Below are positions 46,111 through 57,367 of a stretch of 64,000 nucleotides of DNA, one piece after another. The notes beneath the pieces were generated by a model. It saw nothing but the letters and a program-made list of their open reading frames with translations, did no database searches and was not told the DNA's origin. Both the position numbers and the translations under genes were made by a program. Source of the DNA: Simmondsia chinensis. Its lineage: Eukaryota; Streptophyta; Magnoliopsida; Caryophyllales; Simmondsiaceae. Every line of letters starts with the position of its first letter. Positions within the stretch are counted from its first letter, which is position 1. The stretch spans positions 15,195,578-15,259,577 of the forward strand of contig JAGTTD010000025.1 of the NCBI GenBank assembly GCA_018398585.1. Direction: 5' to 3'.

Positions 46111-47400
46111 AAGTTTGAGCTTGATTTGTTCATCTTTGGAGAAGAAACCACATGCACTTTTCAATTGCCTCATCAAGTTGTTTGCGGAGGCATCAATCGA
46201 CATGCATATGCTTGGCTTGAATAGCTAGTTTCTGGGGATTGGCAGAAACAAACTTACTCCAACCTCTCCAAAATTGCAAACAAAGAAAGACGAAACCAAA
46301 CAAGTTCCTTACAGTCATGACTGCTTCTCAATCCTCTACATCAATGAAGGTCATTACTAAAACCAAGCCTTCCTAACAACAAATTCAACCATGCAATATC
46401 TCGAGCGGATTTCCAAATTAATTATGCTCGCAAACAGCTAAGAAGGACATAACTAAGAGATCTGCGAATTGTCCTACAATGGGGACTTTGCTCTTGCCCT
46501 CCAATTCCCCTTTTACTCAGCAAACCAACCCGTAGCCAAACTATTATTCAAAGCTTACCAGACGAAGATTTTAATTTTTGGTTGCACATCCAAATTCTAA
46601 ATCCAGTCCAATTCCCACTCATTCTAATCTACCCAGTTTTGATTATGAGATAGCCAGGTAGCAGATTTGACACTAGATTGCTTGGAACTCGTAAAACCCT
46701 AACATCTTCCATCATCTATCTTACCTTTTAGTATATGCACTCCAAGTACCATTTTCTGTAGAAGATTAGGGAGAATTCTTTTAAGCTTTTCCTCATCCAG
46801 TTCCTCTTTCCTTATCCGCTGAGACATCTTAAGATCCATATTGCAACTCTCTATATCATTATTAAACATATCTATTAACTACTTGTCAAATACCCACATG
46901 TCAAACCAAAACACAACCTGATCCCATTCCCAATCTTCCACCTAATACCTTTCTCTCGGAGATGCCTGGCCTCTAAGATCCCTTTCCGAGCAAGGGAATT
47001 CATCTATTTGCGTTGATAGCTAAGGAAATTTTCTTTCCTTAAGTATTTGCTTTAACAATCTAAACCCAAATGTTATCGTAGTTATTAAGAACCTTCCACC
47101 CTAACTCATAGAGCAAACCCAAATTAATTGCTTCCACTCTTCAAAGGCCTAACCCCTTGGCTCCTTTAGTTTTATAGATTTGATTCTGGATCAGGATTCA
47201 TACTCTTGCCCACAACATTTTTCCAAAAGAAATTCCTACTACATCCATCCCATTTGTGGCAAATTTTCTTAGGTAGGGCTTGGATCTCATAAGATTTTGC
47301 TATAAGCTGATAATGAAATGATCATCACGGCCATTAGGGGTATGTATGCTTCTCCAATGGACATCCTCACCATTGTGGAAGATATTTGTATTATTAATCA
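46111..47400 (-). pseudogene. LINE RT C-terminal and zinc-binding (zf-RVT) region
   Basis: Minus-strand frames give GAKGLGLRRVEAINLGLLYE and LGWKVLNNYDNIWV (end of the RT domain of plant LINEs), then the zf-RVT region with KLKSSSGKL, RGIGGQEQSPHCRT and LIWKSARDIAWLN. Frameshifts are frequent. The matching RNase H part lies left of the Copia insertion at 30040-30290. Confidence 0.65.
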
Positions 47401-47409
47401 TTAGTGCGG

Positions 47410-47570
47410 TCAGATCAATTTATATCATTGCTATCGGGAAGCTAATTGGTCTTCAAACTGGCTTACAAACTTAGGTTATTCAGGCTCTAATTTATCTATG
47501 TGGGGTAGTTTGTCACATAGAGCCCTTGCTCAACCATACCTGCCAATGCCATTTGTCAAGGGAAAACCTT
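47410..47570 (+). pseudogene. LINE RNase H C-terminal fragment, plus strand
   Basis: HCYREANWSSNWLTNLGYSG resembles the HxxREANxxADxLANxG end of the LINE RNase H-like domain. Orientation is opposite to the preceding LINE, so it is another element. Confidence 0.5.
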
Positions 47571-47884
47571 AAGCGGTGTGTTTATACCATTTTTCTATTA
47601 GAAATTATCAAAATATATTACAATATAGACACCGGAGTATTAATTTGTAAATTATCAATGATACACTCGGAAAGATATTTGTTTTAAAAGGTATCTTTCG
47701 TATGATTTTATACCGTATTACTCAAAGCTTTTCCTAAACTATTTAATAACTAAATTGTTACTCAGTATTATATCAAATAATAAACAAAAACTATCATGCA
47801 AAATATATTTAATTTAAAATTTTGCTCCCACATGCCTCTCCCATGCCTCATGCTTCAACAGTGTCTATGTATATGTCATTTGAC

Positions 47885-47990
47885 ATACATGTAGGCCTTA
47901 CCCATCTCAACGTAAGTAAAGGAGTCCACCCCTTTCAAACCCGCCATATGTGAGAGCCCTTGAATCACTGAGTTTTTGTTGTTGTTGTAA
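47885..47990 (+). mobile_element. Diverged TS/Au-type SINE tail
   Basis: GTAGGCCTTACCC, CAAACCCGCCATATGTGAGAG, CACTGAG and a TTTTTGTTGTTGTTGTA tail follow the body plan of the other SINEs. The head is not recognisable. Confidence 0.65.
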
Positions 47991-48920
47991 AGAACTACAC
48001 ATCTCACTCTCTTTTCTTTTGAGCATTCATATTTACTGTTTATCGGCCGTTGTCCCTCACTATAGGCCGAATACTAACTTGGGGAAGGATGTACTTTCTG
48101 ATGTTTATAACCATTTATAACCATTCAATTAGTCTTTATTTTTGAGTCGGCTGTTGTAGAGTAGCTCTTCTTTTAGGGAATCCACCCAAAAATATCTACT
48201 AATTTTTATTTATATGTATTAAATGCGTAGTGAATATTTTCTAGATAACTATGGTAATGTTGAAGGATAAAATGAAAGAATCCCCAGTATCTATAATTCT
48301 GTTTAGATCAACGGTAGTATTATTGCCATTATATTTCTGTTAATGCTAGAGTAATTTCAATGTAGGAAAAATCAAAAACTCTTTGTTATTGCTCCGATAT
48401 TAATAAAAAAGTGCTGTACTAATAACACTACCTTTAATTAATTCGTCAGTCATTAAAAATAGTTATTTTTATTTGTGATAAAATAAGGACCACATTAGAT
48501 AAAATTAAACGATAAAGGATTAATTTTGTTATACAATATATTATGAGATACTATTTTAAATGAGGGAAAGAGTAGATTCAGATAAATATCCTCAGATATT
48601 TAGCATATTGATGCGTTCTAAAAGTGTATCTAAAACCGCGGATTCACAAGCATACAAGTTCGTCATAGCTTAATCGGGTATGCGGGTGTCGTATCTATAG
48701 GGAATTGGAGTTAAGTGGGATTTAGTTGTTAATGACTAGTTAAAATTGAGTTTTTGTTGGTTTGAATTTGTTAACTAAATTAATAAAATTAATTATAAAC
48801 TAAAGTTGGCAAATCAATTAATGGTAGTTTAGGGAATGAGTTCAGGGTAGCTTAACTTGAATCCTATCATTATACTTTATTATGACAATAATTTAGAGGG
48901 CTTAGGCTATAAGCACTAAG
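47991..48920. other. AT-rich spacer, nothing recognised
   Basis: No frame or repeat pair supported. Confidence 0.5.
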
Positions 48921-49150
48921 CTTGGATTAATACTTAAATTAAAGCTTAGGGTAACAAATTAGTCTAAGGGCATAACCTATCTTATCACCCTAGGAGTAGC
49001 ATAAGTTATCTCAATAGCACTACTTAACTTCTTTCAGCTCCTGTTAAACCTGGATTCATACTTAAGTTAGGGTTTAGAGTAATGCACTAGTCTAAGGGCA
49101 TAACCCATCTTATCACTCTAGGTGTAGCATAAATTATCTCAATAGCACTA
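48921..49150. repeat. Imperfect ~100-bp direct repeat
   Basis: Units 48922-49022 and 49051-49150 share TAGTCTAAGGGCATAACC and TTATCTCAATAGCACTA with a 28-bp gap. Confidence 0.8.
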
Positions 49151-49754
49151 ACAAATTCCTCTTTCACTACTAATTAAGTAGTAGTTTGTATAAAAGATTG
49201 TGTTCAGGATTGGGGACAACATCAACCCCGACCATGCATGAAAACATGTTATGTAAAGTATAGGCTACAAGCATGTAGATGGGATTTAAAGCAATCGGAA
49301 ATCTAAACATGGCTATAAGCTCATCCATAGAAAACCCATCACAAATATAATTTCCCCACAGGGGTGTGATAATAACATAACATAAATCATTATCTACAAT
49401 AAAGTATAAATCGAGGATCCGGATGACTACCTGACCTTCACCCCTAAAGTGTGAGTCTACGCCTCCATAGGAGTTTTACACATCATTACATACAAAAGGA
49501 AGAAACAATGGAAAGAAAACTAAGAATTGAAGACTCCTCCAATTGACGTTGATATTGATCCCTGCTTTGAAACCCTTAGCACTCCGATCACATGCGCTTC
49601 AGCGTTTAGGAACCCTTTGGATCTTGTAGCGGCTTGAGGAAGGAGAGAAGAAGGAGAGGAGTGGCAAAAGATCCCAAAAAAAATTAGGTTTTAGATATTT
49701 AAAAGCCGGAAGACCCAGTGCATGTGCGGCGTGCCGCCTCTCCGTCCTCTGTGT
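49151..49754. other. Nothing recognised
   Basis: No gene or repeat supported. Short frames on the minus strand lack domains. Confidence 0.5.
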
Positions 49755-50086
49755 TATATATATATAGCCATTCTTGAAAGGGTGAGAGCGTGAGAGGGGC
49801 GAATCGTGACACTCCATTGTAATAAATGGACAAGATTTGTTGAACACTAAAAAAAATAATAATTTACGGCCCATATCCCTTCATGAGGCAGAAAGAAAGA
49901 AGGGGTAAGTGAAATAAATTGTTTTTTTTTTTTTTTTTTGTTCAATACTCAACAAATCTTGGCCGTAAATTGTTAATTTTTTTTTAATGTCTAACAAATC
50001 TTGGCCGTCCATTACAATGGAGGGTCAGGATTTACCCCTCTGACGCCCTCACCCTCTCATAAAAATGTCACTCTCTATATATATAA
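49755..50086. mobile_element. Foldback MITE
   Basis: Arms 49755-49871 and 49961-50086 are inverted copies (left AGAGGGGCGAATCGTGACAC, right reversed AGAGGGGTAAATCCTGACCC) with ATATATATAG-rich ends next to (TA)n DNA. AACAAATCTTGGCCGT occurs twice in the right half. No coding sequence. Confidence 0.8.
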
Positions 50087-50123
50087 TATATATGATATAA
50101 TATAATATATAATATATAATACC

Positions 50124-50125
<2 letters not shown>

Positions 50126-50184
<59 letters not shown>
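50126..50184. repeat. (TA)n microsatellite
   Basis: About 29 uninterrupted TA units. Confidence 0.95.
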
Positions 50185-50187
<3 letters not shown>

Positions 50188-50362
50188 CTATCCACGAATT
50201 ATTAATTGTTTTATATTGTGAAACCGAATTTTGATCCGATGAGTCCTTCTTTTACCCACGCGGTCGAGTTTCTCAGTGCAGTTTTCAAATATGCCTAAAT
50301 TCTAGTTGATTTTGTCACTTTTAACCTTTGTTTACTCCGTTACTCTCTAAGCCAAAATGTAC

Positions 50363-50766
50363 TGTTATGATTCAAGAACGATCTTGAATCATAACTTTGA
50401 TAGGGTAGAGTTTAGATTAGAAGAGTAGTGAAAAGAAGTGAGAAATAGAGAGAGTTTAGATGAGAGAAAGAAATCAAATATTTTCATTCATCACTAATAT
50501 CCTCTTACAAGAGAAGACTCACCTTACATGACTTGAAGGTACATTGAGCTTGGACAAGTATTCTAACCGACTTAACTACCTAGCCGCCATGATTGACTTG
50601 ACTCTTGACTTAACAACGAACACTTAGCTAACCTCTCACCTAACTCGCAGCTCACATATCCCAATCGAAGGGCTAATTAGGCTACTACTAAAGACTTATA
50701 CTAATTATTACAATCTTAACTTATTCATACTCACTTTCATATGCCACATCTATTAGAATCATAACA
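50363..50766 (-). repeat. 3' LTR with inverted terminal 11-mers
   Basis: TGTTATGATTC at one end and GAATCATAACA at the other. TGTAC (50358-50362) would be one target-site copy. Confidence 0.75.
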
Positions 50767-50769
50767 ATA

Positions 50770-52605
50770 TTCTCCTCTTAAGAGATTCTTGTCACCAAGA
50801 ATTTTAGTAGAGATTGGAGACTTTGAAGAACACTTATTGTTGTACAAGAAGGAGTTGAATTTGATGAACCCCTTGCTGAAATTTGCAGCTGAAAGAAGCT
50901 TGTCGATGCAATGTGTACATCTGGAATTTGAACCCTTGGATTTGAGTCTGAACTGCAGCTTGTAACTTGGTTTGAGTCTGAACTGCAGCTTGTCTCCTGC
51001 CTCTGCCACAATACTTAGATCTGATTGTAGAATATACTTCTGGAGGTCTCAACATATTGCAGCAACCCCGATGGCTGAGAATGCAGCAGTTGTGGGCCAA
51101 GAATTGAAGCCCTTATCATGAACTTAAGTTGACTAACCTTGCAAAACCCAAATGTTATGCTGTTGTTAATCTTGTAGAACCCCTCTATTGTCCTGCTTGA
51201 GAAGAGGCTTTCAGGAGTTCTCAAGTTCCCAAAGCTTCCATGGACCCAGCTTGCACCTTGTTTTGTCTAATTAGCTTCCTTAATGCTGCTTGCAATGAGT
51301 ACAAAGAACTAATCAAAGAAGTCACATCAGCTTCCCTAAAATCTGCTAGCTGCGCCTCATGTTTGAACATCAAAGTTAGGTAAATCTCAGCTCCCTTTTC
51401 CCAAACTCTTGCACATTCAACCTTAACTTTACTTTGATCCTTGCCATCCTTACTACATACTTCCACTTCTTGAATTTGCCAAGACATTAAAAGAGTGCAC
51501 AAAAAACACCTAGCAAATTGCTTCCCAGTGCAACATTCCAGCTTAGGTTCTTGAGCAATTGAAACTATGGCCTACAAATTCTAAACTTTTCTCCACCAAA
51601 ACAAATCCTCAAGTGTCATGGTTGAACTCCAAGGAGATTCTTTCACGGTTTGAACCATCAAGGTAGCTCTTGTAATTGTCCTCAGCCTGCAGCACACAAA
51701 TTCCATATTTTTCACCAAGTCTCTAGCTTCTGTTTTGCTTGAAGCATTTTCTTGCTGTTGAAACATAGGATCCAAGGATTCACATTGGATTGTATTTTAG
51801 GAAGATGTTCTTTACTTCCAAGTTGACTAACACAGGCATCTAGCACTTGACCCAATAGCCATGCTACTTTAGCAACTGAAGTGCATTTACACATGTGCAC
51901 TAGAATAACTTTGGACTTCTTCTGAAATGCATTTGCTTGCACTGTTGTCATCTCTAAATGCTTCCCTGCTGAATAAGCATCCTTATTGGTGGAATTCCTC
52001 CTTTCCTTAGCTGTCTTAATTGTCTTTTTGATCCACGAAGATGCCTCTAGTCAACCTATTGACAACATTACCCCCTTGGGTTGCTTCAGTACCATCTTCT
52101 TGAGCAAGAGAAGCTTTTCATAAATCACTTTATTTACCTTGAGGAGAAGAAAATCTGGAGGTCTTCCATGATAGACCAAGATTGGCCTTCCCATTGTTCT
52201 TAATCTTTTGCTTGAATAACATTTTGTGCGATTTAAGTGAACAACCACACAGATCTCCAGACCTTGATACAAAGTGAACCTTAGTCGCAGCTTCCTGATG
52301 CTTAAAAACTCAATAGACACTTGTAATATCTCTGCTGCCATTAGTGGCACAAAACCTTGTTGAACAGCTAGCATCAGTTCCATTTTGTCCTAAGTTGAAG
52401 CTAAACTTGCTATAATGAACTTCCTAATAGCTATTGAATCCAATTTATGATGCCTTTCACTGCATTGTTTGATATTGGTGTTCTGTTCTCCAGAAAATAC
52501 TGCTGGAGCCTTCAAATTAACCTTAGGAACTTGTGTGTGCATCATCTCATCCAGTTCAAGCTCATAGTTTGCATCATCAATCTATTTTGATAATGTAATT
52601 TCCAC
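50770..52605 (-). pseudogene. Retroelement internal region, fragmented frames
   Basis: Short minus-strand frames such as TVQANAFQKKSKVILVHMCK, FREADVTSLISSLYSLQAAL and LKSKGSNSRCTHCIDKLL show no domain I recognise. ASSWIKKTIKTAKERRNS (about 52045) echoes ASSWIKRMMKKAKNG at 53435, hinting at an internal duplication. Confidence 0.45.
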
Positions 52606-52612
52606 ATTCAAG

Positions 52613-53452
52613 CTAGCTCCAACCCCACCAGATGTGTCCTGCCCACATTTTATGATGTGGAGGTTGATTGGCTTCCAATTCTTTACAAAACTCCTCCTTC
52701 CTGGGATCAAATGGTCTTTTGTTCACTTGATTTGTTTCATCCTTTTCAATCACTTGTGTGTTCTTGAATTTTAATTCCAAATCAGTAACACTAGTCAAAA
52801 CAAAATTCCAATCAACCTCTAGCACCTTAAACTGGTGGGAATCAACCTCTTTTACATCATGGACTTGTAGCAATGAAGTATCAAACACGAGTTGCTCTGC
52901 TGCAACATCAACCTCATCTTACTGCTGTACCAATTCAACTTGATCTAATGAATACAATGTTGGGTTTATACATGGATGTGCTGCTGGGTTTATACATGGA
53001 TTCAGTGATGAATGTGGTAGGTAAGGAACTTCCCTTGGTGCTCGATCAATGTCCTTACATAGTAACCTTGATTCCACTTGAGTAAGTAGTTTATTGATCC
53101 GCTCTTGTGAGTCATCAAGCTGCAGTTGCATTTGTTGGAAACTTTGATTAAACTTCTGATGCAATTACTTCAATTCCTCCTCCATTAAACGCTGCAATGT
53201 TGCAACCCTTTGCTGCATCTGAAACTCCATTATCTCCAAGTGATTTGCATCGGTTGTGATTCCAGCTTCATTATTACAACCAGCAACAGTATGTGCGCCA
53301 GTAATAGCAGCAAGTTGTTCTGTGTTTGGAAGCTCTGTAGTGCAGTTTCCCCGATTTAATGCTGAACTTGTGCCTTGGCTGCTAAATTTGTATCCATTCT
53401 TTGCCTTCTTCATCATCCTTTTTATCCAAGAAGATGCTCTTAGAGAGCACAA
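52613..53452 (-). pseudogene. Coiled-coil retroelement ORF, two in-frame stops
   Basis: One frame with stops near 53166 and 52917. Residues around QMQQRVATLQRLMEEELK and QKFNQSFQQMQLQLDDSQE form a Gln-rich coiled coil like the N-terminus of some Gypsy gags. Later come CKDIDRAPREVPYLPHSS, LLQVHDVKEVDSHQFKVLEV and the end HHKMWAGHIWWGWS. There is no zinc knuckle. I cannot assign a function; a structural, gag-like role is possible. Confidence 0.5.
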
Positions 53453-53637
53453 AATTTAGAAAGCAGTAAATGAACGAAATAAATGCACCACAAAGTAGTA
53501 TTTCTTGTATTTCTTCAATAAAAAAATGGGTACAATCTCTATATTCATATACTAGAGTACAAGTTTACGCAGAAATACTACTTTGTGGTGCATTTATTTC
53601 ATTCATTTACTGCATTCGAAATTTTATGCTCTACAAA
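53439..53637. repeat. Inverted repeat with 43-bp near-perfect arms
   Basis: Arms 53463-53505 and 53571-53613 (GCAGTAAATGAAyGAAATAA at the outer end) differ at one base around a 65-bp loop. Similarity continues outward for about 24 bp at 20/24 matches on each side. It joins the start of the minus-strand element to the start of the plus-strand Tat element, head to head. Confidence 0.85.
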
Positions 53638-53702
53638 TTTTGCACACCCCGTGGGACATTCTCTGCCTCTCATCTCCTTCTCCCTCGAAGCAAGACATCA
53701 AA

Positions 53703-55820
53703 TGGCGCCTAAGAAGAGCATGTCTTTGAACTCCAAAAGGATGGTGGAGCCTAACCCTCGAAGGGCTGTCTCTGTTGCTACTGAAGTGAGTAACCTATGT
53801 GCTGGTGTTACTACAAGGAGTAAAGCCAAAGCTGTTAACACTCTCCCCTACACCCAAGAACCAGTTGATGGTTTTAGTATCTCAGAGGAGAATCCCATCG
53901 ATGATGTGGAAGAAGTTTCCTAAGCGGAGGTCTTTGGTGAAAAGGACGGACTCACCCACGTCAATCCGACATTCCAACCCATGGGCAAGCCCATGAAGGG
54001 GGACAACAATGATACTTCATTGCCTGCATCACCAAAACGAGGTCCACAAAATCTGTTGGGTTGACTACTGTACTAGTAATGGTGACTAGTGTTGTCCCTA
54101 TAGAAGAACACCTAGCAAGGTTACGAGCTATGGTGGAAAACTTGAATAAGGCCGTAACTGAGAAGAACACACAAATCCATGAGCAAAGCCTCCAAATCGC
54201 TGCTTTGCACAATAAAATCTCTAAGCATGAGCTCCAGAGGGGGGGGGGGGGGGGTGGATGCTGGGAAAGCCATTGTGGATAACGTTGAGGTTGACTCTGA
54301 TGATGGTGAAGCATCAGCGAATCCTTCAAAGGTGGTTGTGGCTCTAAAGCCTACACCAACGGAATCGGCATAACTTGCCGCTTTATCAGTCCATTAGATC
54401 TAGGAATTGATTGCGAACACTATGAAGGCCCAAATGGGTAGTTCATCATATGGTAACCATTGTTATCAAAAGCCATATACTCGAAGAATTGACAACCTCA
54501 GGATGCCTATGGGGTATCAACCCCCCAAATTCCAGCAATTTGATGGAAAAGGGAACCCGTGACAACACATTGCCCACTTTGTTGAGACATGTAGCAACGC
54601 TGGATCTGAGCACGATCTTCTGGTGAAACAGTTTGTTCGCTCCCTCAAAGGCACTACCTTTGATTGGTATACTGACTTGGAATCAGAGTTTGTCGTTAGT
54701 TGGGAACAAATGGAAGGCGAGTTTCTCAATAGATTTTACAGCACCCAATGCACTGTCTCTATGGTGGAACTTACGAACACGACTCAGTGGAAGGAAGAGC
54801 CGTTCATCGACTATATTCAGCGATGGCGTGCTTTGAGCCTCAACTACAGGGATCATTTTTCTGAAACTTCGGCTATTGAGATGTGCACACAAGGCATGAA
54901 GTTAGAACTATCTTACATCCTGCAGGCGTTGAAGCCTAGGACTTTTGATGAGTTAGCAACTCGGGCGCATGACATTGAGGTGAATTTGGCTAATCATGGT
55001 GGCAAGGCCTCTTTGGTCTCAGATGTCAAAAGGGATCATAGGGAAGGAAAGAAGGTAAAAAAGCCAGCCAAGCCTACCATGAAGTAGACTATGGCCGTAG
55101 ACACAGCACCGGTCAAAATGTCTAGTAGGCCGAGAGGGGCTGAGGAGAAGAAGACCTCCCTACTAAGAGAAGCTGAGAGAAGGTGACCAACACTGAAAGA
55201 ATTACAACAAAAGGTATATCCTTTTACTGACTCTGGCCTCTCTAGCATGTTCGATGATCTTTTGGAGAAGAATCATATCACCCTTCCAGAACCAAAGCGC
55301 CCTGGTGAGGTAGGACAAACCTCCAACCACAAATACTGCAAGTATCATTGGGTGGTCAGTCACCCTATTGAAAAATGCGTCACCCTGAAGGAGCGCATCA
55401 TGCAGCTAGTAAATGAAGGGAAGATCATCCTGGAATCTGAGAAAGTAGCTGAAGCAAACCATGCTTCTGTGAGGCTCATTTCCATTGAAAGTCCGACAAC
55501 AAAGCGTTTGCCTTACAGTAACCCACAATTAAAGGAGTGATGTCATGCCATTCATTTTGGGAGTTTAGAGCCCGTAATGATCCATGTCCAAGAGGAGTTG
55601 TTTTGGCCGAAAGAATTGGGGGAGGCCGAAGGGTACATCGAGAATTACGAAGAGGGTTGGATCCTTGTGACACACAAGAAATCTAGGAGATACTCTCACC
55701 ACCCTCAACCTCGCCGAAAGGATAAGCAAGTCAGGAGAAGATTTTATGATTTTGGAAAGACCAAAAATAAGAAGCCAAGAGCAAAAAGGCAAGAGATCAT
55801 CCCAATCGACCTTTTGGAAT
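53703..55820 (+). pseudogene. Tat gag
   Basis: Starts MAPKKSMSLNSKRMVEPNP at 53703. A coiled coil (HLARLRAMVENLNKAVTEKN) at 54090-54230 is broken by a 16-G run (54239-54254) that shifts the frame. The capsid follows: PKFQQFDGKGNP, a stop, QHIAHFVETC, FVRSLKGTTFDWYTDLE, WEQMEGEFLNRFYST and YIQRWRALSLNY, a Retrotrans_gag fold. A late YCKYHWVVSHPIEKCVTLKE near 55345 is the Cys/His motif seen in Tat gags. Stops at 55085, 55538 and 55820 interrupt one common frame. Confidence 0.8.
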
Positions 55821-55891
55821 AGAAGCCGCACAACTCTATCGCCCTGGAAGAGTTCTTTCCCAAGGGTGACTTCAAGGAGGTCACTGTATAC

Positions 55892-57346
55892 ATGACAACT
55901 TATTATGAAGCCCCTAATTTGGGTGAGGCAGAGCATGAGAAAATAGAAGCATTGCAGGAGAAAACAACAAGCTGCTCCATTTTTGAGGAGGATGTAAAAA
56001 GCCTTGCCACGCTTCAAGCACTACCGGCGCGTTTAGGCTGGTATCGCATCGTACAGTTGCTATTTGAACTCCGCTCGAATTTAGTTCAGGCTCTCCAAAA
56101 TCCGACACCCTTGGCATCCAAAATAAGGGAAGATGAGGCTACGAAGGACACATCAGTAAGATGCGCATCGTGTACGGCAGCTTTGGCCTTCACAGATGAG
56201 GACCTGTTGCTTGGTTCAAAGCCTCAAAACCGCCCTTTTTTTATTGCCGGCTACGCTCGTGAGCAAAAGGTCAACCGTATCTTGATTGATGGTGGCTCTG
56301 GAATAAACATCATGCCAAAATCTGAGATGAAGCAACTGCGCATCTCCGTGGAACAGCTCTCAAACAGCCGATTGTTAATTTAGGGTTTCAACCTCAATAG
56401 TCAACGAGCAATTGGTATCATCCGCTTGGACCTCACCGTTGGAGAAATGACTGCAACCACCCTTTTCCATGTCATCGACTCTAGGAAAACTTACAATCTA
56501 CTGCTCGGGTGCCCATGGATCCATGAGAACAGTGTTGTGGCTTCGACCCTTCATCAATGCTTGAAGTATTTCGGGAATGGAAGTGAAAAAAGAGTCAATG
56601 CTGATAGCAAGCCCTTCTCCAAGGCTGAGGCACATTTGGCCGATGCTAGGTACTATGAAAAGCAAGACACTCCAGTCGAAGAAGCCCCATTGAAAATTGT
56701 GACTATTGGGAAGAAGATACTGAAGGAAAGTCAAAAGCCAACATCACCACCGCGTGGTGGAATTCAATCGCCTCAAACTCGTCTTAGGCCCTTTAAAGTG
56801 GAGGGTCCAGTAAGCATGATCATGCCAGGTACACCTATGGTGGCTGAGGTTCCGTCCACGACGCCTGTACTTCACTATATACCAAAATCTCCGAGCAAGA
56901 AGGGTGAATCACCTTTTGCGGAGGTTCCCACTAGCAATGATGAGACACTTAGGAAGAATGAGAAAAGTTGCAAAATAAATGTGAAAGCATGGAAAGAAAA
57001 GGTTGTGTTCCCACTCACCAGAGCAAGTTGTTTTCATATTGCTAAGCCACCCCTCCCCGAGTTTCTCCTGTCCTCACATAGCCTGGATGAAGAAAATAAA
57101 CTTTTACCCAGCACTCGATCTAAGGAGGGCTTTGATCCGAACGGCTACAAGCTCATGGCCAATTGTGGGTATAACTTCTCTAACCCACCGACTTTAGATG
57201 AGCTTATCAAGGCTAAACCCCATGGCACCATAAGACAACAAGAGGAAGATGGACGCATGAAGCTTTCAAAAGTTGGTTTGGGTTTTGCCTCACCTGAGCC
57301 TGTAAAGATCTCCATCGAGAAAAAGGGGAAGCAGACTTCCATTTAG
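55892..57346 (+). pseudogene. Tat aspartic protease region
   Basis: The catalytic region reads RILIDGGSGINIMPKSEMKQ at about 56276-56335, with the DGGS variant common in this lineage. The frame stops at 56381, then continues LDLTVGEMTATTLFHVIDSR and TYNLLLGCPWIHENSVVAST (the LLG.PW flap-side signature). A long Pro/Lys-rich linker follows to 57346 without a known domain. Confidence 0.8.
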
Positions 57347-57367
57347 CACATCACTGCTGTAGAGATA

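Larger units (their letters stand above)
43862..47060. repeat. 1.6-kb tandem duplication (LTR plus LINE tail)
   Basis: Unit 1 (about 43862-45461) and unit 2 (about 45462-47060) each contain the Copia polypurine region, one LTR and about 900 bp of minus-strand LINE. LTR starts are exactly 1600 bp apart (43962 and 45562). The Copia/LINE junction is repeated, so a segment spanning it was duplicated after insertion. Confidence 0.8.
50363..53460 (-). mobile_element. Minus-strand LTR element of unknown coding content, 5' LTR missing
   Basis: A 404-bp LTR (50363-50766, TGTTATGATTC...GAATCATAACA) and a minus-strand polypurine tract (CTTAAGAGGAGAATAT) mark the 3' end. Internal sequence extends at least to 53460, where it meets the inverted repeat and the Tat element. 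No RT or integrase motif was found, so it looks non-autonomous. Confidence 0.65.
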
